A stretch of DNA of 35,746 nt from Pseudomonadota bacterium. GTDB taxonomy: Bacteria; Pseudomonadota; Gammaproteobacteria; Steroidobacterales; Steroidobacteraceae. Of this stretch, positions 15,308 through 23,951 are shown piece after piece. The stretch lies in contig JANYAE010000028.1 of NCBI GenBank assembly GCA_025355105.1, positions 1 through 35,746 of the forward strand. Reading direction: 5' to 3'. The position numbers and the translations under genes are program-made. The notes beneath the pieces are model-generated. The model was not told the DNA's origin. It was given only the letters and a program-made list of their open reading frames with translations, and did not search any database. Position 1 is the first letter of the stretch; each line of letters starts with the position of its first letter.

Positions 15308-17466
15308 TGCCGGACTTCCTCGCGCTCGCGCCACTCGGTGCCGCCGACCTGCTCGCCGCGGAGCTTGCGGCGCAGGGCGTCACGGAGCTGCGCGAGCGGC
15401 CCTGGGGCGTGACCTGGAGCGGCGAGCTCGCGAGCGCCTACCGGGCATGCCTCTGGTCGCGGGTCGCGAGCCGCGTGTTGCTTAGACTGCACAGCGCGCC
15501 GGCGGCCTCGCCGGAGGCGCTGTACGCCGCGGCGCGCGAGATCGACTGGTCGCTGCACTTCAGCGCGACCGCGACCCTCGCAGTGGACTTCGACGCCGCG
15601 CGCTCGGCGATCACCCACACGCGCTATGGCGCGCTCAAGGTCAAGGACGCGATCGTCGACCAGCTGCGCGAGCTGCGTGGAACGCGCCCTGACGTCGACA
15701 CCGTGCGGCCGGGAGTGCGGATCAACGTCCGTGTCGTCGCCGACGAGGCGATCTTTGCGATCGACCTTGCGGGCGAGAGCCTGCACCGGCGCGGCTGGCG
15801 TGCGGCCGGGGTTGCCGCGCCACTCAAGGAGAACCTTGCGGCGGCGCTGCTGCTGCGCTGCGGCTGGCCGGAGATCGCCGCCGCGGGGGGCTCCTTCGTC
15901 GATCCGATGTGTGGCTCCGGTACGCTGCCGATCGAGGCGGCGACGATCGCCGCCGACATCGCGCCCGGCATCGGCCGCGAGTACTTCGGCTTCCTCGGCT
16001 GGGCCGGACACGAGGCCGAGCTCTGGGCGGCGCTGCTCGCGGAGGCGCAGTCACGGCGTGCGGCCAGCGTGTTCCCTGGCGAGCGGATCTTTGGCAGTGA
16101 CCAGGACCCGCGGGCGATCGAGGCGGCACGCGCCTCGGCGCAGCGCGCCGGCGTCGCCGACCGCGTGCAGTTCGAGCGCGGCGCGCTCGCCGAGCTGCGC
16201 GCGCCCGGGCCGCGGGGCCTCCTGCTCGTCAACCCGCCGTACGGCGAGCGTCTCGGCGAGGCGGATGCGCTGAAGGCGCTGTACGCCGAGCTCGGCCAGG
16301 TGCTCAAGCAGCGATTCAACGGCTGGCAGGCGGGCGTCTTTACGGGCAATCCGGGCCTCGGCCGCGAGCTCAAGGTCGAGGCGCGGCGCCGCCACCGGCT
16401 CTTCAACGGCCCGATTGAGGCGCAGCTGCTGCGATTCGAGATCGCGCCCGAGCACTACACGCGCGAGTTCCGCCCGGGGCGCCTGCCGCCGGTGGATCCG
16501 TCGCGGCGCGACGCGCCGGGCGCGCAGATGTTCGCCAACCGGCTGCGCAAGAACCTCGATGCGCTCGGCAAGTGGGCGCGGCGCGAGCAGGTCAGCTGTT
16601 ACCGCGCCTACGACGCGGACATGCCCGAGTACTCGTTCGCGGTCGACCTCTACGGCAACGGCGAGCGCTACGCCTACGTGCAGGAATACGCCGCGCCGCC
16701 GACGGTGCCCGAGGAGCGCGTGCGCACGCGCCGCGCTGAGGTCGTCGCGGTGTTGCCGGAGGTCCTCGGCCTCGCGCCGGAGCGCATCTGGTTCCGCACC
16801 CGCCGCCGACGCAAGGGCCTCGACCAGTACACCAAGGTGGGTTCGGAGCAGGAGTTCCACGAGGTGGCGGAGGGCGGGCTGCGCTTCCTCGTCAACTTCG
16901 ACGACTACCTCGACACCGGCCTGTTCCTCGATCACCGGCCGATCCGCGCGCGGCTGCGCGAGCTCGCGGCGGGACAGCGCTTCTTGAACCTGTTCGCTTA
17001 CACCGGCTCCGCGACGGTGTACGCCGCCGCGGGCCGTGCGCGGGCGACCACCAGCGTCGACATGTCACGGACCTACCTTGACTGGACGCGGCGCAATCTC
17101 GATCTCAATGGCTTCGGCGGCCGCGAGCACGTGCTGGTGCAGGCCGATGCGCTCGAGTGGCTGACCAGTGCGCCGGCCGGTGGCTGGGATCTCGTGTTCC
17201 TCGACCCGCCGACCTTCTCGAATTCCAAGCGCATGAGCGGCACCCTCGACGTGCAGCGCGACCATGTGACGCTGCTGCGCGACGCCATGCGTCTGCTGGC
17301 GCCGGCGGGGCTGCTCGTGTTCTCCACCAACTTCACCCGCTTCGATCTCGACACCGCGGCGCTTGCGGAGCTCACGATCGAGGACATCTCGCGCGCGACC
17401 ATTCCGAAGGACTTCGAGCGCAACCCGCGGATCCACCGCTGCTATCTCATCCGGCGGGCACGCTAG
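15307..17466 (+). CDS. rlmL: RlmKL, bifunctional 23S rRNA guanine methyltransferase
   Basis: A 719-residue fused methyltransferase (702 in E. coli) that makes m2G2445 (RlmL half) and m7G2069 (RlmK half) in 23S rRNA. The N-terminal THUMP domain covers about residues 45-155 with an HTRYGALKVKDAIVDQ-like segment. The RlmL active site is NPPYGERLG at 309-317. The RlmK half has a SAM-binding loop LNLFAYTGSATVYAA and an active-site region LDPPTFSNSKRM around 632-643. The fused form is the usual gammaproteobacterial arrangement. The ATG shares one base with the stop of the nuclease fusion gene (TGATG), so they are translationally coupled. The polyamine genes that surround it are functionally unrelated. 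Confidence 0.95.
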   Translation: MPDFLALAPLGAADLLAAELAAQGVTELRERPWGVTWSGELASAYRACLWSRVASRVLLRLHSAPAASPEALYAAAREIDWSLHFSATATLAVDFDAARSAITHTRYGALKVKDAIVDQLRELRGTRPDVDTVRPGVRINVRVVADEAIFAIDLAGESLHRRGWRAAGVAAPLKENLAAALLLRCGWPEIAAAGGSFVDPMCGSGTLPIEAATIAADIAPGIGREYFGFLGWAGHEAELWAALLAEAQSRRAASVFPGERIFGSDQDPRAIEAARASAQRAGVADRVQFERGALAELRAPGPRGLLLVNPPYGERLGEADALKALYAELGQVLKQRFNGWQAGVFTGNPGLGRELKVEARRRHRLFNGPIEAQLLRFEIAPEHYTREFRPGRLPPVDPSRRDAPGAQMFANRLRKNLDALGKWARREQVSCYRAYDADMPEYSFAVDLYGNGERYAYVQEYAAPPTVPEERVRTRRAEVVAVLPEVLGLAPERIWFRTRRRRKGLDQYTKVGSEQEFHEVAEGGLRFLVNFDDYLDTGLFLDHRPIRARLRELAAGQRFLNLFAYTGSATVYAAAGRARATTSVDMSRTYLDWTRRNLDLNGFGGREHVLVQADALEWLTSAPAGGWDLVFLDPPTFSNSKRMSGTLDVQRDHVTLLRDAMRLLAPAGLLVFSTNFTRFDLDTAALAELTIEDISRATIPKDFERNPRIHRCYLIRRAR

Positions 17467-17734
17467 GGACACCGCCGCGCCGAAGAGCAGCCCGTGGGAA
17501 TCTCAAGACACGGCCGGCTGTCAAGAGGGGCGTTTAAGATTTTGTGAGCGACCGAACGGCGCGCGGTCGGCCGGCCCGAAAGCGGTGATCCGGCCGGGCG
17601 GGTCGCATATTGCGCCGCAAGATGCTTAAAAAATGCCCTTTAGGACCTGATTCCGTCCAGTCGGGTGGCGACGGCCGGACCTCCGCTATGGTTAAATCAG
17701 GTCGTCGCACTGCCTTCGAGAGCTGGCAGGCGTT

Positions 17735-17749
17735 CAATATAATTAACAT
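17735..17749 (+). promoter_or_regulatory. Putative PuuR operator overlapping the puuD start
   Basis: CAATATAATTAACAT matches the remembered E. coli PuuR box (AAATATAATGAACA) at 12 of 14 positions. It shares ATAATkAACAT with the site before puuR. It overlaps both the TATAAT box and the start codon of puuD, so a bound repressor would block RNA polymerase directly. Confidence 0.6.
17738..17743 (+). promoter_or_regulatory. TATAAT -10 box of puuD, possible leaderless promoter
   Basis: A perfect -10 hexamer lies only four bases before the puuD ATG (17748). With the usual spacing, transcription would start at or within the ATG, producing a leaderless message. The -35 region is weak (TTCGAG, 17715-17720, spacer 17), which suggests activator help or a moderate promoter. 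Confidence 0.5.
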
Positions 17750-18524
17750 GCGTACTCGGAAACCTGTCATCGGCGTCCCGGCCGACCGTCGCCTGCTTGG
17801 CAGCCACTGGTTCCACTGCGTCGGCGAGAAGTACCTCGCGGCGATCGCGGATGCGGCGGACGCCTTGCCGCTGATCGTGCCGGCCTTCGGCGACCGGCTG
17901 GAGCTCGAGGCGCTGCTTGAGCGCTGCGACGGCGTGCTGCTGACCGGCAGCCCCTCCAATGTCGAGCCGCACCACTACGATGGCCCGGCGAGCGCACCCG
18001 GCACTTGGCATGACCCGCAGCGCGATGCCACCACGCTGCCGCTGATCCCGCGGACCGTCGCGGCCGGGCTGCCGCTGCTCGCCATCTGCCGCGGCTTCCA
18101 GGAACTCAACGTCGCCTACGGCGGCACGCTGCACCAGAAACTGCACGAGGTCCCCGGCTTCCTGATGCACAAGGAAGACGAGAACCAGCCGCTCGAGCAA
18201 CAGTACGCGCCGGCACACGACCTCCAGCTCACCCACGGCGGGCTGCTGGCGCGGATCGCCGGCCGCGAGCGGATCCGCGTCAACTCGCTGCACTCGCAAG
18301 GGATCGACCGGGTCGGCGCCGGGCTGGAGATCGAGGGCCGGGCGCCGGACGGCGTCGTCGAGGCGCTGCGCGTTGCGCAGGCGCCCGGCTTTGCGGTCGC
18401 GGTGCAGTGGCACCCCGAATGGCAGGTGCTCAAGGACGATTTTTCCAAGGCCCTGTTCGCTGCGTTCGGTGACGCGGCGCGGGCCCACGCGCGCGGCCTC
18501 GCCGCGGCGAACGCTGGCAGGTGA
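17748..18524 (+). CDS. puuD: PuuD, gamma-glutamyl-GABA hydrolase
   Basis: A 258-residue class I glutamine-amidotransferase-like hydrolase that splits gamma-glutamyl-GABA into glutamate and GABA, the last Puu step before transamination. The catalytic triad is visible at C114 (AICRGFQEL), H222 and E224 (VQWHPEW). LTGSPSNVEPHHY and INSLHSQG-like VNSLHSQG match E. coli PuuD along the whole length. The start is placed at ATG 17748 because PVIGV follows at the family position. It has no ribosome-binding site and sits four bases after a TATAAT, which fits leaderless translation. ATG 17688 would add 20 unrelated residues. puuA follows after 3 bases. Confidence 0.93.
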   Translation: MRTRKPVIGVPADRRLLGSHWFHCVGEKYLAAIADAADALPLIVPAFGDRLELEALLERCDGVLLTGSPSNVEPHHYDGPASAPGTWHDPQRDATTLPLIPRTVAAGLPLLAICRGFQELNVAYGGTLHQKLHEVPGFLMHKEDENQPLEQQYAPAHDLQLTHGGLLARIAGRERIRVNSLHSQGIDRVGAGLEIEGRAPDGVVEALRVAQAPGFAVAVQWHPEWQVLKDDFSKALFAAFGDAARAHARGLAAANAGR

Positions 18525-18527
18525 CTT

Positions 18528-19868
18528 ATGAGTTCGAGCCCGATTCGGCAGTTCTGCAAGGACCACGGCATCTCCGAGGTCGAAGCCATCATCCCGGACA
18601 TGGCGGGTGTCGCGCGCGGCAAGGTCGTGCCGGCGGAGAAGTACGTCGAGGAAGAGGGGATGCGATTGCCCGAATCGATCTTCCTGCAGACCGTCACCGG
18701 TGAGTATCCCGAGGACGAGAGCGCGATCAGTCCTTCGGAGATCGACATCGTGCTGAAGGCCGATCCGAGCACCATCCGCGTCGTACCCTGGGCGGCCGAG
18801 CCGACCGCGCAGGTGATTCACGATTGTTACTACGGCGACGGCCGGCCGGTGACGATGTCGCCGCGTTACGTGTTGCGACGCGTGCTCGACCTGTACGCGG
18901 GCCACGGCTGGGATCCGGTGATCGCGCCGGAACTCGAGTTCTTCCTGGTGGAGCCGAATATCGACTCGGACTATCCGCTCAAGCCGCCGATCGGCCGCTC
19001 CGGTCGACCCGAGACCGGCCGTCAGAGCTACTCGATCGCCGCGGTCAACGAGTTCGACCCGCTGTTCGACGACGTCTACGCGTTCTGCGAGGCGCAGGAC
19101 ATCGAGATCGACACGCTGATCCACGAGGCCGGCGCCGCGCAGATGGAGATCAACCTGCTGCACGGCAACGCGCTCGGCCTCGCCGACCAGGCGTTCATGT
19201 TCAAGCGCACGGCCCGCGAGGCGGCGCTGCGTCACAAGATGTACGCAACGTTCATGGCCAAGCCGCACGCCAAGGAGCCGGGCAGCGCGATGCACCTGCA
19301 CCAGAGCATCGTCGACGTGAAGACGCGACAGAACGTGTTCAGCGCGCCGGACGGTTCGCCGACCGGGTTGTTCTTCTCGCACATCGCCGGCCTGCAGCGC
19401 TACCTGCCGGCGGCGATGTCGCTGTTCGCGCCGAACGTCAACAGCTACCGCCGCACGACGCCCTACAACTCGGCGCCGATCAACGTGCATTGGGGCTACG
19501 ACAACCGCACGGCCGGGCTGCGCGTGCCGATGTCCTCGCCGGTGGCGAGACGCGTTGAAAACCGCTGCGGCGGCGCCGACGCGAATCCCTACCTGGCGAT
19601 GGCGGCGTCGCTCGCCTGCGGCTATCTCGGCATGGTCGAGGGACTCAAACCGACCGAGCCGATCACCGGCAGCGCCTACGACCTGCCGTTCCAGCTGCCG
19701 CGCACGCTCGCCGAGGCGCTCAGGCTGCTGCGCGAGTGCCGCCCGCTGGTCGACGTCTTCGGCGAGCGCTTCGTGGCCGCGTATTCCGCGGTCAAGGAGA
19801 GCGAGCACGAGGCCTTCCTGCAGGTGATCTCCGCCTGGGAGCGCGAACATCTGCTGCTGAACGTCTGA
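18528..19868 (+). CDS. puuA: PuuA, glutamine-synthetase-family gamma-glutamylputrescine synthetase
   Basis: A 446-residue enzyme that would ligate glutamate to putrescine using ATP, the entry step of the Puu pathway. It has the glutamine synthetase fold: metal and substrate residues E135 and E137 in PELEFFLVE, E200 and E207 in HEAGAAQMEINL, HLHQS at 256-260 and ENRCGGADANPYL near the end. The NEFDPLFDD and HGNALGLADQAFMFKR segments fit the PuuA/GlnA4 branch, not ordinary GlnA. GCAGGTGA precedes the ATG. Placement between puuD and potF supports putrescine as substrate. Other amines such as ethanolamine or spermidine are used by close relatives, so the exact amine is inferred. Confidence 0.9.
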   Translation: MSSSPIRQFCKDHGISEVEAIIPDMAGVARGKVVPAEKYVEEEGMRLPESIFLQTVTGEYPEDESAISPSEIDIVLKADPSTIRVVPWAAEPTAQVIHDCYYGDGRPVTMSPRYVLRRVLDLYAGHGWDPVIAPELEFFLVEPNIDSDYPLKPPIGRSGRPETGRQSYSIAAVNEFDPLFDDVYAFCEAQDIEIDTLIHEAGAAQMEINLLHGNALGLADQAFMFKRTAREAALRHKMYATFMAKPHAKEPGSAMHLHQSIVDVKTRQNVFSAPDGSPTGLFFSHIAGLQRYLPAAMSLFAPNVNSYRRTTPYNSAPINVHWGYDNRTAGLRVPMSSPVARRVENRCGGADANPYLAMAASLACGYLGMVEGLKPTEPITGSAYDLPFQLPRTLAEALRLLRECRPLVDVFGERFVAAYSAVKESEHEAFLQVISAWEREHLLLNV

Positions 19869-19882
19869 GCCTGGAGGCCCTC

Positions 19883-21022
19883 ATGTCCCCGAGCCGGTCG
19901 CGTCTCGTGCTCCTGGCCTGCGCGGCGTTTGCCGCGCTCGCGGCCTGTGGCGGCTCGCAGCCGGCGCCGTCGACGCCGGCCCCGGCGCCGGCCGCCGAGG
20001 ACAAGGTGGTCAACGTCCTGAACTGGTCCGACTATATCGCGCCGGACACGATCGAGAAGTTCGAGAAAGAGACCGGCATCAAGGTTCACTACGACGTCTT
20101 CGACAGCAACGAGGTGCTGGAGACGAAGCTGCTGACCGGGCGGACCGGCTACGACGTCGTCGTGCCCACCGACTACTTCCTCGAGCGCCAGGCGAAGCAA
20201 GGCATCCTGCTGCCGCTCGACAAGTCGAAGCTGCCGAACCTCAAGAACATCGATCCGGAGGTGCTGCGCCAGCTGGAGGGCGCGGACCCCGGCAACCGCT
20301 TCGGCGTGCCGTACGCCGGGGTCGTCACCGGCATCGGCTACAACGTCGCCAAGGTCAAGAAGGCGCTCGGCAACGTCGCGCTCGACAGCTGGGCCATCGT
20401 GTTCGACCCGAAGTACGCCGCCAGGCTGAAGGACTGCGGCTTCACGATGCTCGACCAAGAGGGCGAGATCATCTTCTCGGCCAAGGTCTGGCTCGGCATC
20501 GACACGACCTCCGAGCGCCAGGAAGACTTGGCGGCTGCCGAGGCCATACTGCTGAAGATCCGGCCGTTCGTGCGCTACTTCAACAGCTCGCAGTACATCA
20601 ACGACCTCGCCAACGGCGAGACCTGCGTCGCCATCAGCTGGAGCGGCGACGTGCTGCAGGCGCGCGACCGGGCGCGCGAGGCGGCCAAAGGAGTGGAGCT
20701 GTCTTTCGTCGTGCCGAAGGAGGGCGCACTGCAGTCCTTCGACATGCTGGCGATTCCGGCCGACGCCTCGCACCCCGACAACGCGCACAAGTTCATCGAC
20801 TTCCTGATGCGCGCCGATATCGCCGCCGAATTCACGAAATTCCGCAAGTTCCCGTCCGGAAACCTCGCGGCCGAGAAGCTCGTCGATGCGCAGCTGCGCG
20901 CCGACCCGCTGGTGTTTCCGCCGCCGGACGTGGTGGCGCGGCTCAAGCCGCACCGCTCCGAGTCGCTGACGTACACTCGCTTTGCGAACCGCGCCTGGAC
21001 GCGGATCCGGACCGGCCGCTAG
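19883..21022 (+). CDS. potF: PotF-type putrescine-binding lipoprotein
   Basis: A 379-residue periplasmic polyamine-binding protein of the ABC importer. The signal peptide ends in a lipobox LAAC with the lipid-anchored cysteine at C22, followed by a proline/alanine-rich linker and the mature start VVNVLNWSDYI. NVLNWSDYIAPDTIEKFE, YDVVVPTDYFLERQ, RYFNSSQYINDLANGETCVAISWSGDV and the C-terminal RAWTRIRTGR match PotF along the whole length. E. coli PotF is a soluble periplasmic protein, so the lipobox is a difference. The ATG at 19883 is chosen because GGAGG lies 8 bases upstream. A longer frame from 19736 lies within puuA. Substrate is inferred as putrescine from family and neighbours. Confidence 0.92.
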   Translation: MSPSRSRLVLLACAAFAALAACGGSQPAPSTPAPAPAAEDKVVNVLNWSDYIAPDTIEKFEKETGIKVHYDVFDSNEVLETKLLTGRTGYDVVVPTDYFLERQAKQGILLPLDKSKLPNLKNIDPEVLRQLEGADPGNRFGVPYAGVVTGIGYNVAKVKKALGNVALDSWAIVFDPKYAARLKDCGFTMLDQEGEIIFSAKVWLGIDTTSERQEDLAAAEAILLKIRPFVRYFNSSQYINDLANGETCVAISWSGDVLQARDRAREAAKGVELSFVVPKEGALQSFDMLAIPADASHPDNAHKFIDFLMRADIAAEFTKFRKFPSGNLAAEKLVDAQLRADPLVFPPPDVVARLKPHRSESLTYTRFANRAWTRIRTGR

Positions 21023-21034
21023 GGGATTTCGCTG

Positions 21035-22165
21035 ATGAACACCGTTTCGGCGCAGCGCGCCGCCTCGACGACGACGGCCGGCGGGCCGTACGTGCGTATC
21101 GACCGGCTGACCAAGCGCTTCGGCGACTTCGTCGCGGTCCGCCAGGTCTCGCTGGAGATCTCGCGCGGCGAGATCTTCTGTCTGCTCGGCGGTTCCGGCT
21201 GCGGCAAGACCACGCTGCTGCGCATGCTGGCGGGCTTCGAGACGCCGACCGAGGGCGCAATCTTCATCGACGGCGTCGATGTCACGCAGGTGCCGCCCTA
21301 CGAGCGCCCGGTGAACATGATGTTCCAGTCGTACGCGCTGTTCCCGCACATGACGGTGGCGCAGAACGTGGCCTTCGGGCTGCAGCAGGACGGTACCGCG
21401 CGCGCCGAGATCGAGTCGCGGGTGCGCGAGATGCTGATGCTTGTCAAGCTCGAGGGCTACGACAAGCGCAAGCCGCATCAGCTTTCCGGCGGACAGCGGC
21501 AGCGCGTGGCGCTGGCGCGGGCGCTGGTCAAGCGCCCCAAGCTGCTGCTGCTCGACGAGCCGCTCGGAGCGCTCGACAAGAAGCTGCGCGAGCACACCCA
21601 GTTCGAGCTCGTGAATCTTCAGGAAAAGCTCGGCGTCACGTTCGTGATCGTGACCCACGACCAGGAGGAGGCCATGACGCTCGCGAGCCGCATCGGCGTC
21701 ATGCGCTCCGGCGAGATCCTGCAGGTCGGCTCGCCGACCGACATTTACGAATACCCGAACTCGCGCTTCGTCGCCGATTTCATCGGCTCGGTGAACCTTA
21801 CCGAAGGCACCTTGGTGGAGGACGAGCCGGACCACGTCCGCATCGATTGCCCGCAGTTCGGCGGCACGGTCTACGTTGACCACGGCGTCAGCTCGCCGCC
21901 GGACGCGACGCTCTCGGTCGCGATCCGGCCCGAGAAGATCCAGCTGACGCGCGAGCGGCCCGAGCAAGCGGACAACGTGCTGTCGGGCGTCGTCACCGGC
22001 ATCGCCTACCTGGGCGACGCGACGCGCTACCTCGTCCGCCTGCCTACAGGCTTCATGCTGCGCGTCACCGCGCCCAACATGTTCCGGCGCGAGGAGCGAC
22101 TCGCGCACGACGAGACGGTCTGGCTCCATTGGCACGCGTCGGCGGCCGTGGTGGTGACCCGGTGA
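21035..22165 (+). CDS. potG: PotG-type polyamine ABC transporter ATPase
   Basis: A 376-residue cytoplasmic ATPase that powers polyamine import. The Walker A motif is GGSGCGKT (52-59), the signature LSGGQRQRV begins at 150, the Walker B motif LLLLDEP spans 170-176, and a switch histidine is present in VIVTHDQEEAM. A TOBE-type domain occupies the C-terminal 100 residues (SVAIRPEKIQLTRE). Length fits PotA/PotG. GGGGA lies before the ATG. It starts 12 bases after potF and its stop overlaps the potH GTG. Confidence 0.94.
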   Translation: MNTVSAQRAASTTTAGGPYVRIDRLTKRFGDFVAVRQVSLEISRGEIFCLLGGSGCGKTTLLRMLAGFETPTEGAIFIDGVDVTQVPPYERPVNMMFQSYALFPHMTVAQNVAFGLQQDGTARAEIESRVREMLMLVKLEGYDKRKPHQLSGGQRQRVALARALVKRPKLLLLDEPLGALDKKLREHTQFELVNLQEKLGVTFVIVTHDQEEAMTLASRIGVMRSGEILQVGSPTDIYEYPNSRFVADFIGSVNLTEGTLVEDEPDHVRIDCPQFGGTVYVDHGVSSPPDATLSVAIRPEKIQLTRERPEQADNVLSGVVTGIAYLGDATRYLVRLPTGFMLRVTAPNMFRREERLAHDETVWLHWHASAAVVVTR

Positions 22166-23100
22166 GCAGTCCCGCCGAGCGCTTGGCGGACGGTTTCCGG
22201 CGCCTGCGCCGTGCCGGCGGCGGGCAGCTCGGCCGCTGGTTCGTCATCGCCCTGCCGTACCTGTGGCTGACGATCTTCTTCCTGGTGCCGTTCCTGATCG
22301 TCCTCAAGATCGCGTTTGCCAATATCCAGCTGGCGATGCCGCCGGTCGAGCCGGTCATGATCTGGACGGCGGACAAGGTGTTGCAGCTGCGGCTGCACTT
22401 CTCCAACTTCGCGTTCGTGTTCGGCGACGAGCTGTACATCGCGGCGTTCCTGAACTCGCTGAAAGTCGCCGGCATCTCGACGCTGCTGGCGCTGCTGCTC
22501 GGCTACCCGATGGCCTACGGGATCGCGCGTGCGCCCGGCGCCTGGCGCAACATTCTGTTCCTGCTCGTTGTGCTGCCTTTCTTCACGTCCTTCCTGCTGC
22601 GGGTATACGCCTGGCTCGGCCTGCTCGGCCGCAACGGCCCGATCAACGACCTGCTGCTCGCGCTCGGTCTGAGGCACGAACCGCTGCAGATGCTGCAGAC
22701 CGACTACGCCGTCTACCTCGGCATGGTGTACTCGTACCTGCCGTTCATGGTCCTGCCGCTCTATTCGGCGATCGAAAAGCTCGACCTGACGCTGCTCGAG
22801 GCGGCCGCCGACCTCGGCTGCCGGCCGACCAAGGCGTTCTTCACGATCACGCTGCCGCTGACCCAGGAGGGGATCTTCGCTGGCTGCCTGCTGGTCTTTA
22901 TCCCCGCTGTCGGCGAGTACGTCATTCCAGCGCTGCTTGGCGGGCCCGATACGCTGATGATCGGCCGCGTCGTGTGGGATGAGTTCTTCGGCAACCGCGA
23001 CTGGCCGGTGGCGAGTGCGCTCGCGATCGTGTTGCTGGCGATCCTTTCCGGATTCGTGCTGCTGCTGCAGCGTGTCCAGGCGCGCGAGCGGGAGGCCTGA
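22162..23100 (+). CDS. potH: PotH-type polyamine ABC transporter permease
   Basis: A 312-residue inner-membrane permease. The N-terminal helix LPYLWLTIFFLVPFLIVLKIAF and the permease coupling loop EAAADLGCRPTKAFFTITLPLTQEGIFAG are visible, together with about six membrane segments. GTG 22162 overlaps the potG stop as GTGA, so it is preferred over an upstream start at 22129 inside potG. Together with PotI it would form the channel for putrescine. Confidence 0.93.
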   Translation: MSSPAERLADGFRRLRRAGGGQLGRWFVIALPYLWLTIFFLVPFLIVLKIAFANIQLAMPPVEPVMIWTADKVLQLRLHFSNFAFVFGDELYIAAFLNSLKVAGISTLLALLLGYPMAYGIARAPGAWRNILFLLVVLPFFTSFLLRVYAWLGLLGRNGPINDLLLALGLRHEPLQMLQTDYAVYLGMVYSYLPFMVLPLYSAIEKLDLTLLEAAADLGCRPTKAFFTITLPLTQEGIFAGCLLVFIPAVGEYVIPALLGGPDTLMIGRVVWDEFFGNRDWPVASALAIVLLAILSGFVLLLQRVQAREREA

Positions 23101-23951
23101 TGCCCGGTCGTCGCTCCTTGTTCGTGTTGATGGCGCTCGGCTTCGGCTTCGCCTTTCTGTACCTGCCGATCCTGGCGATGATCATCTACTCCTTCAACGC
23201 CTCGCGGCTGGTAACCGTCTGGGATGCCGCCAACTCGCCGACGCTCGCGTGGTACGTCGAGCTGTTTCAGAACGCCCAGATCATGGAATCGGCGCGTCTC
23301 AGCTTTCGCATCGCATCGCTCAATGCGACCGGCGCCGTCATCCTGGGCACGCTCGCTGCCTTCGCGCTCGAGCGCTACCGGCGCTTTCGCGGCCGGGCGC
23401 TGTTCGGCCTGCTGACGACCGCGCCGATGGTGCTGCCCGAGGTCATCACGGGCCTGTCGCTGCTGCTGCTGTTCGTCGCGCTGCAGGACGTCGTGCCCTG
23501 GCTCGGTGGGCGCGGCGCGACCACGATCACGATCGCTCACATTACCTTTTCGATGGCCTACGTCATCGTCGTCATCCAGGCGCGCCTCGCGACCGTCGAC
23601 CGGTCGCTCGAGGAGGCGGCGATGGATCTCGGCGCTCGTCCCTGGAAGGTGTTTTTCGTGATCACGCTGCCGTTGATCATGCCGGCGATCGCCTCCGGCT
23701 GGGTGCTGGCCTTCATCCTCTCGTGGGACGACCTCGTGATCACCAGTTTCGTGTCCGGGCCGAGCTCGACGACGCTGCCGCAACTCGTCTTTTCGAAGGT
23801 TCGGCTCGGCGTCAGCCCCGATATCAACGCCCTGGCGACCATCCTGGTCCTGATCGTCACCGTCTGCGTTGTCGTCGCGGGTACCTACATGGTCCGCCTG
23901 GAGAGGCGCCGCGCGCGTGACGCGCAGGCCGCCTTCGACCCCGCCTCGTGA
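23100..23951 (+). CDS. potI: PotI-type polyamine ABC transporter permease
   Basis: A 283-residue second permease. The first helix carries FGFAFLYLPILAMIIYSFNASR, and the coupling loop reads EEAAMDLGARPWKVFFVITLPLIMPAIASG. The segment FILSWDDLVITSFVSGPSSTTLPQLVFSKVR is typical of PotI/PotC. The ATG shares a base with the potH stop (TGATG). The stop overlaps the GTG of the following kinase. Confidence 0.93.
   Translation: MPGRRSLFVLMALGFGFAFLYLPILAMIIYSFNASRLVTVWDAANSPTLAWYVELFQNAQIMESARLSFRIASLNATGAVILGTLAAFALERYRRFRGRALFGLLTTAPMVLPEVITGLSLLLLFVALQDVVPWLGGRGATTITIAHITFSMAYVIVVIQARLATVDRSLEEAAMDLGARPWKVFFVITLPLIMPAIASGWVLAFILSWDDLVITSFVSGPSSTTLPQLVFSKVRLGVSPDINALATILVLIVTVCVVVAGTYMVRLERRRARDAQAAFDPAS

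Noticed and set aside
17568..17596. CGGCCGG/CCGGCCG inverted repeat downstream of rlmKL
   Set aside because: Seven bases of pure G/C with a 15-base loop and no T-run is expected by chance at this composition.
17697..19850. 717-residue open frame on the minus strand across puuD and puuA
   Set aside because: It lies antisense to two well-recognised genes. Its translation is rich in R, H, D and Q with no family features, as expected for shadows of GC-rich codons.
19676..22135. 819-residue open frame on the minus strand across potF and potG
   Set aside because: Antisense to clear transporter genes, with low-complexity composition. The length reflects GC-rich sequence with few stops.
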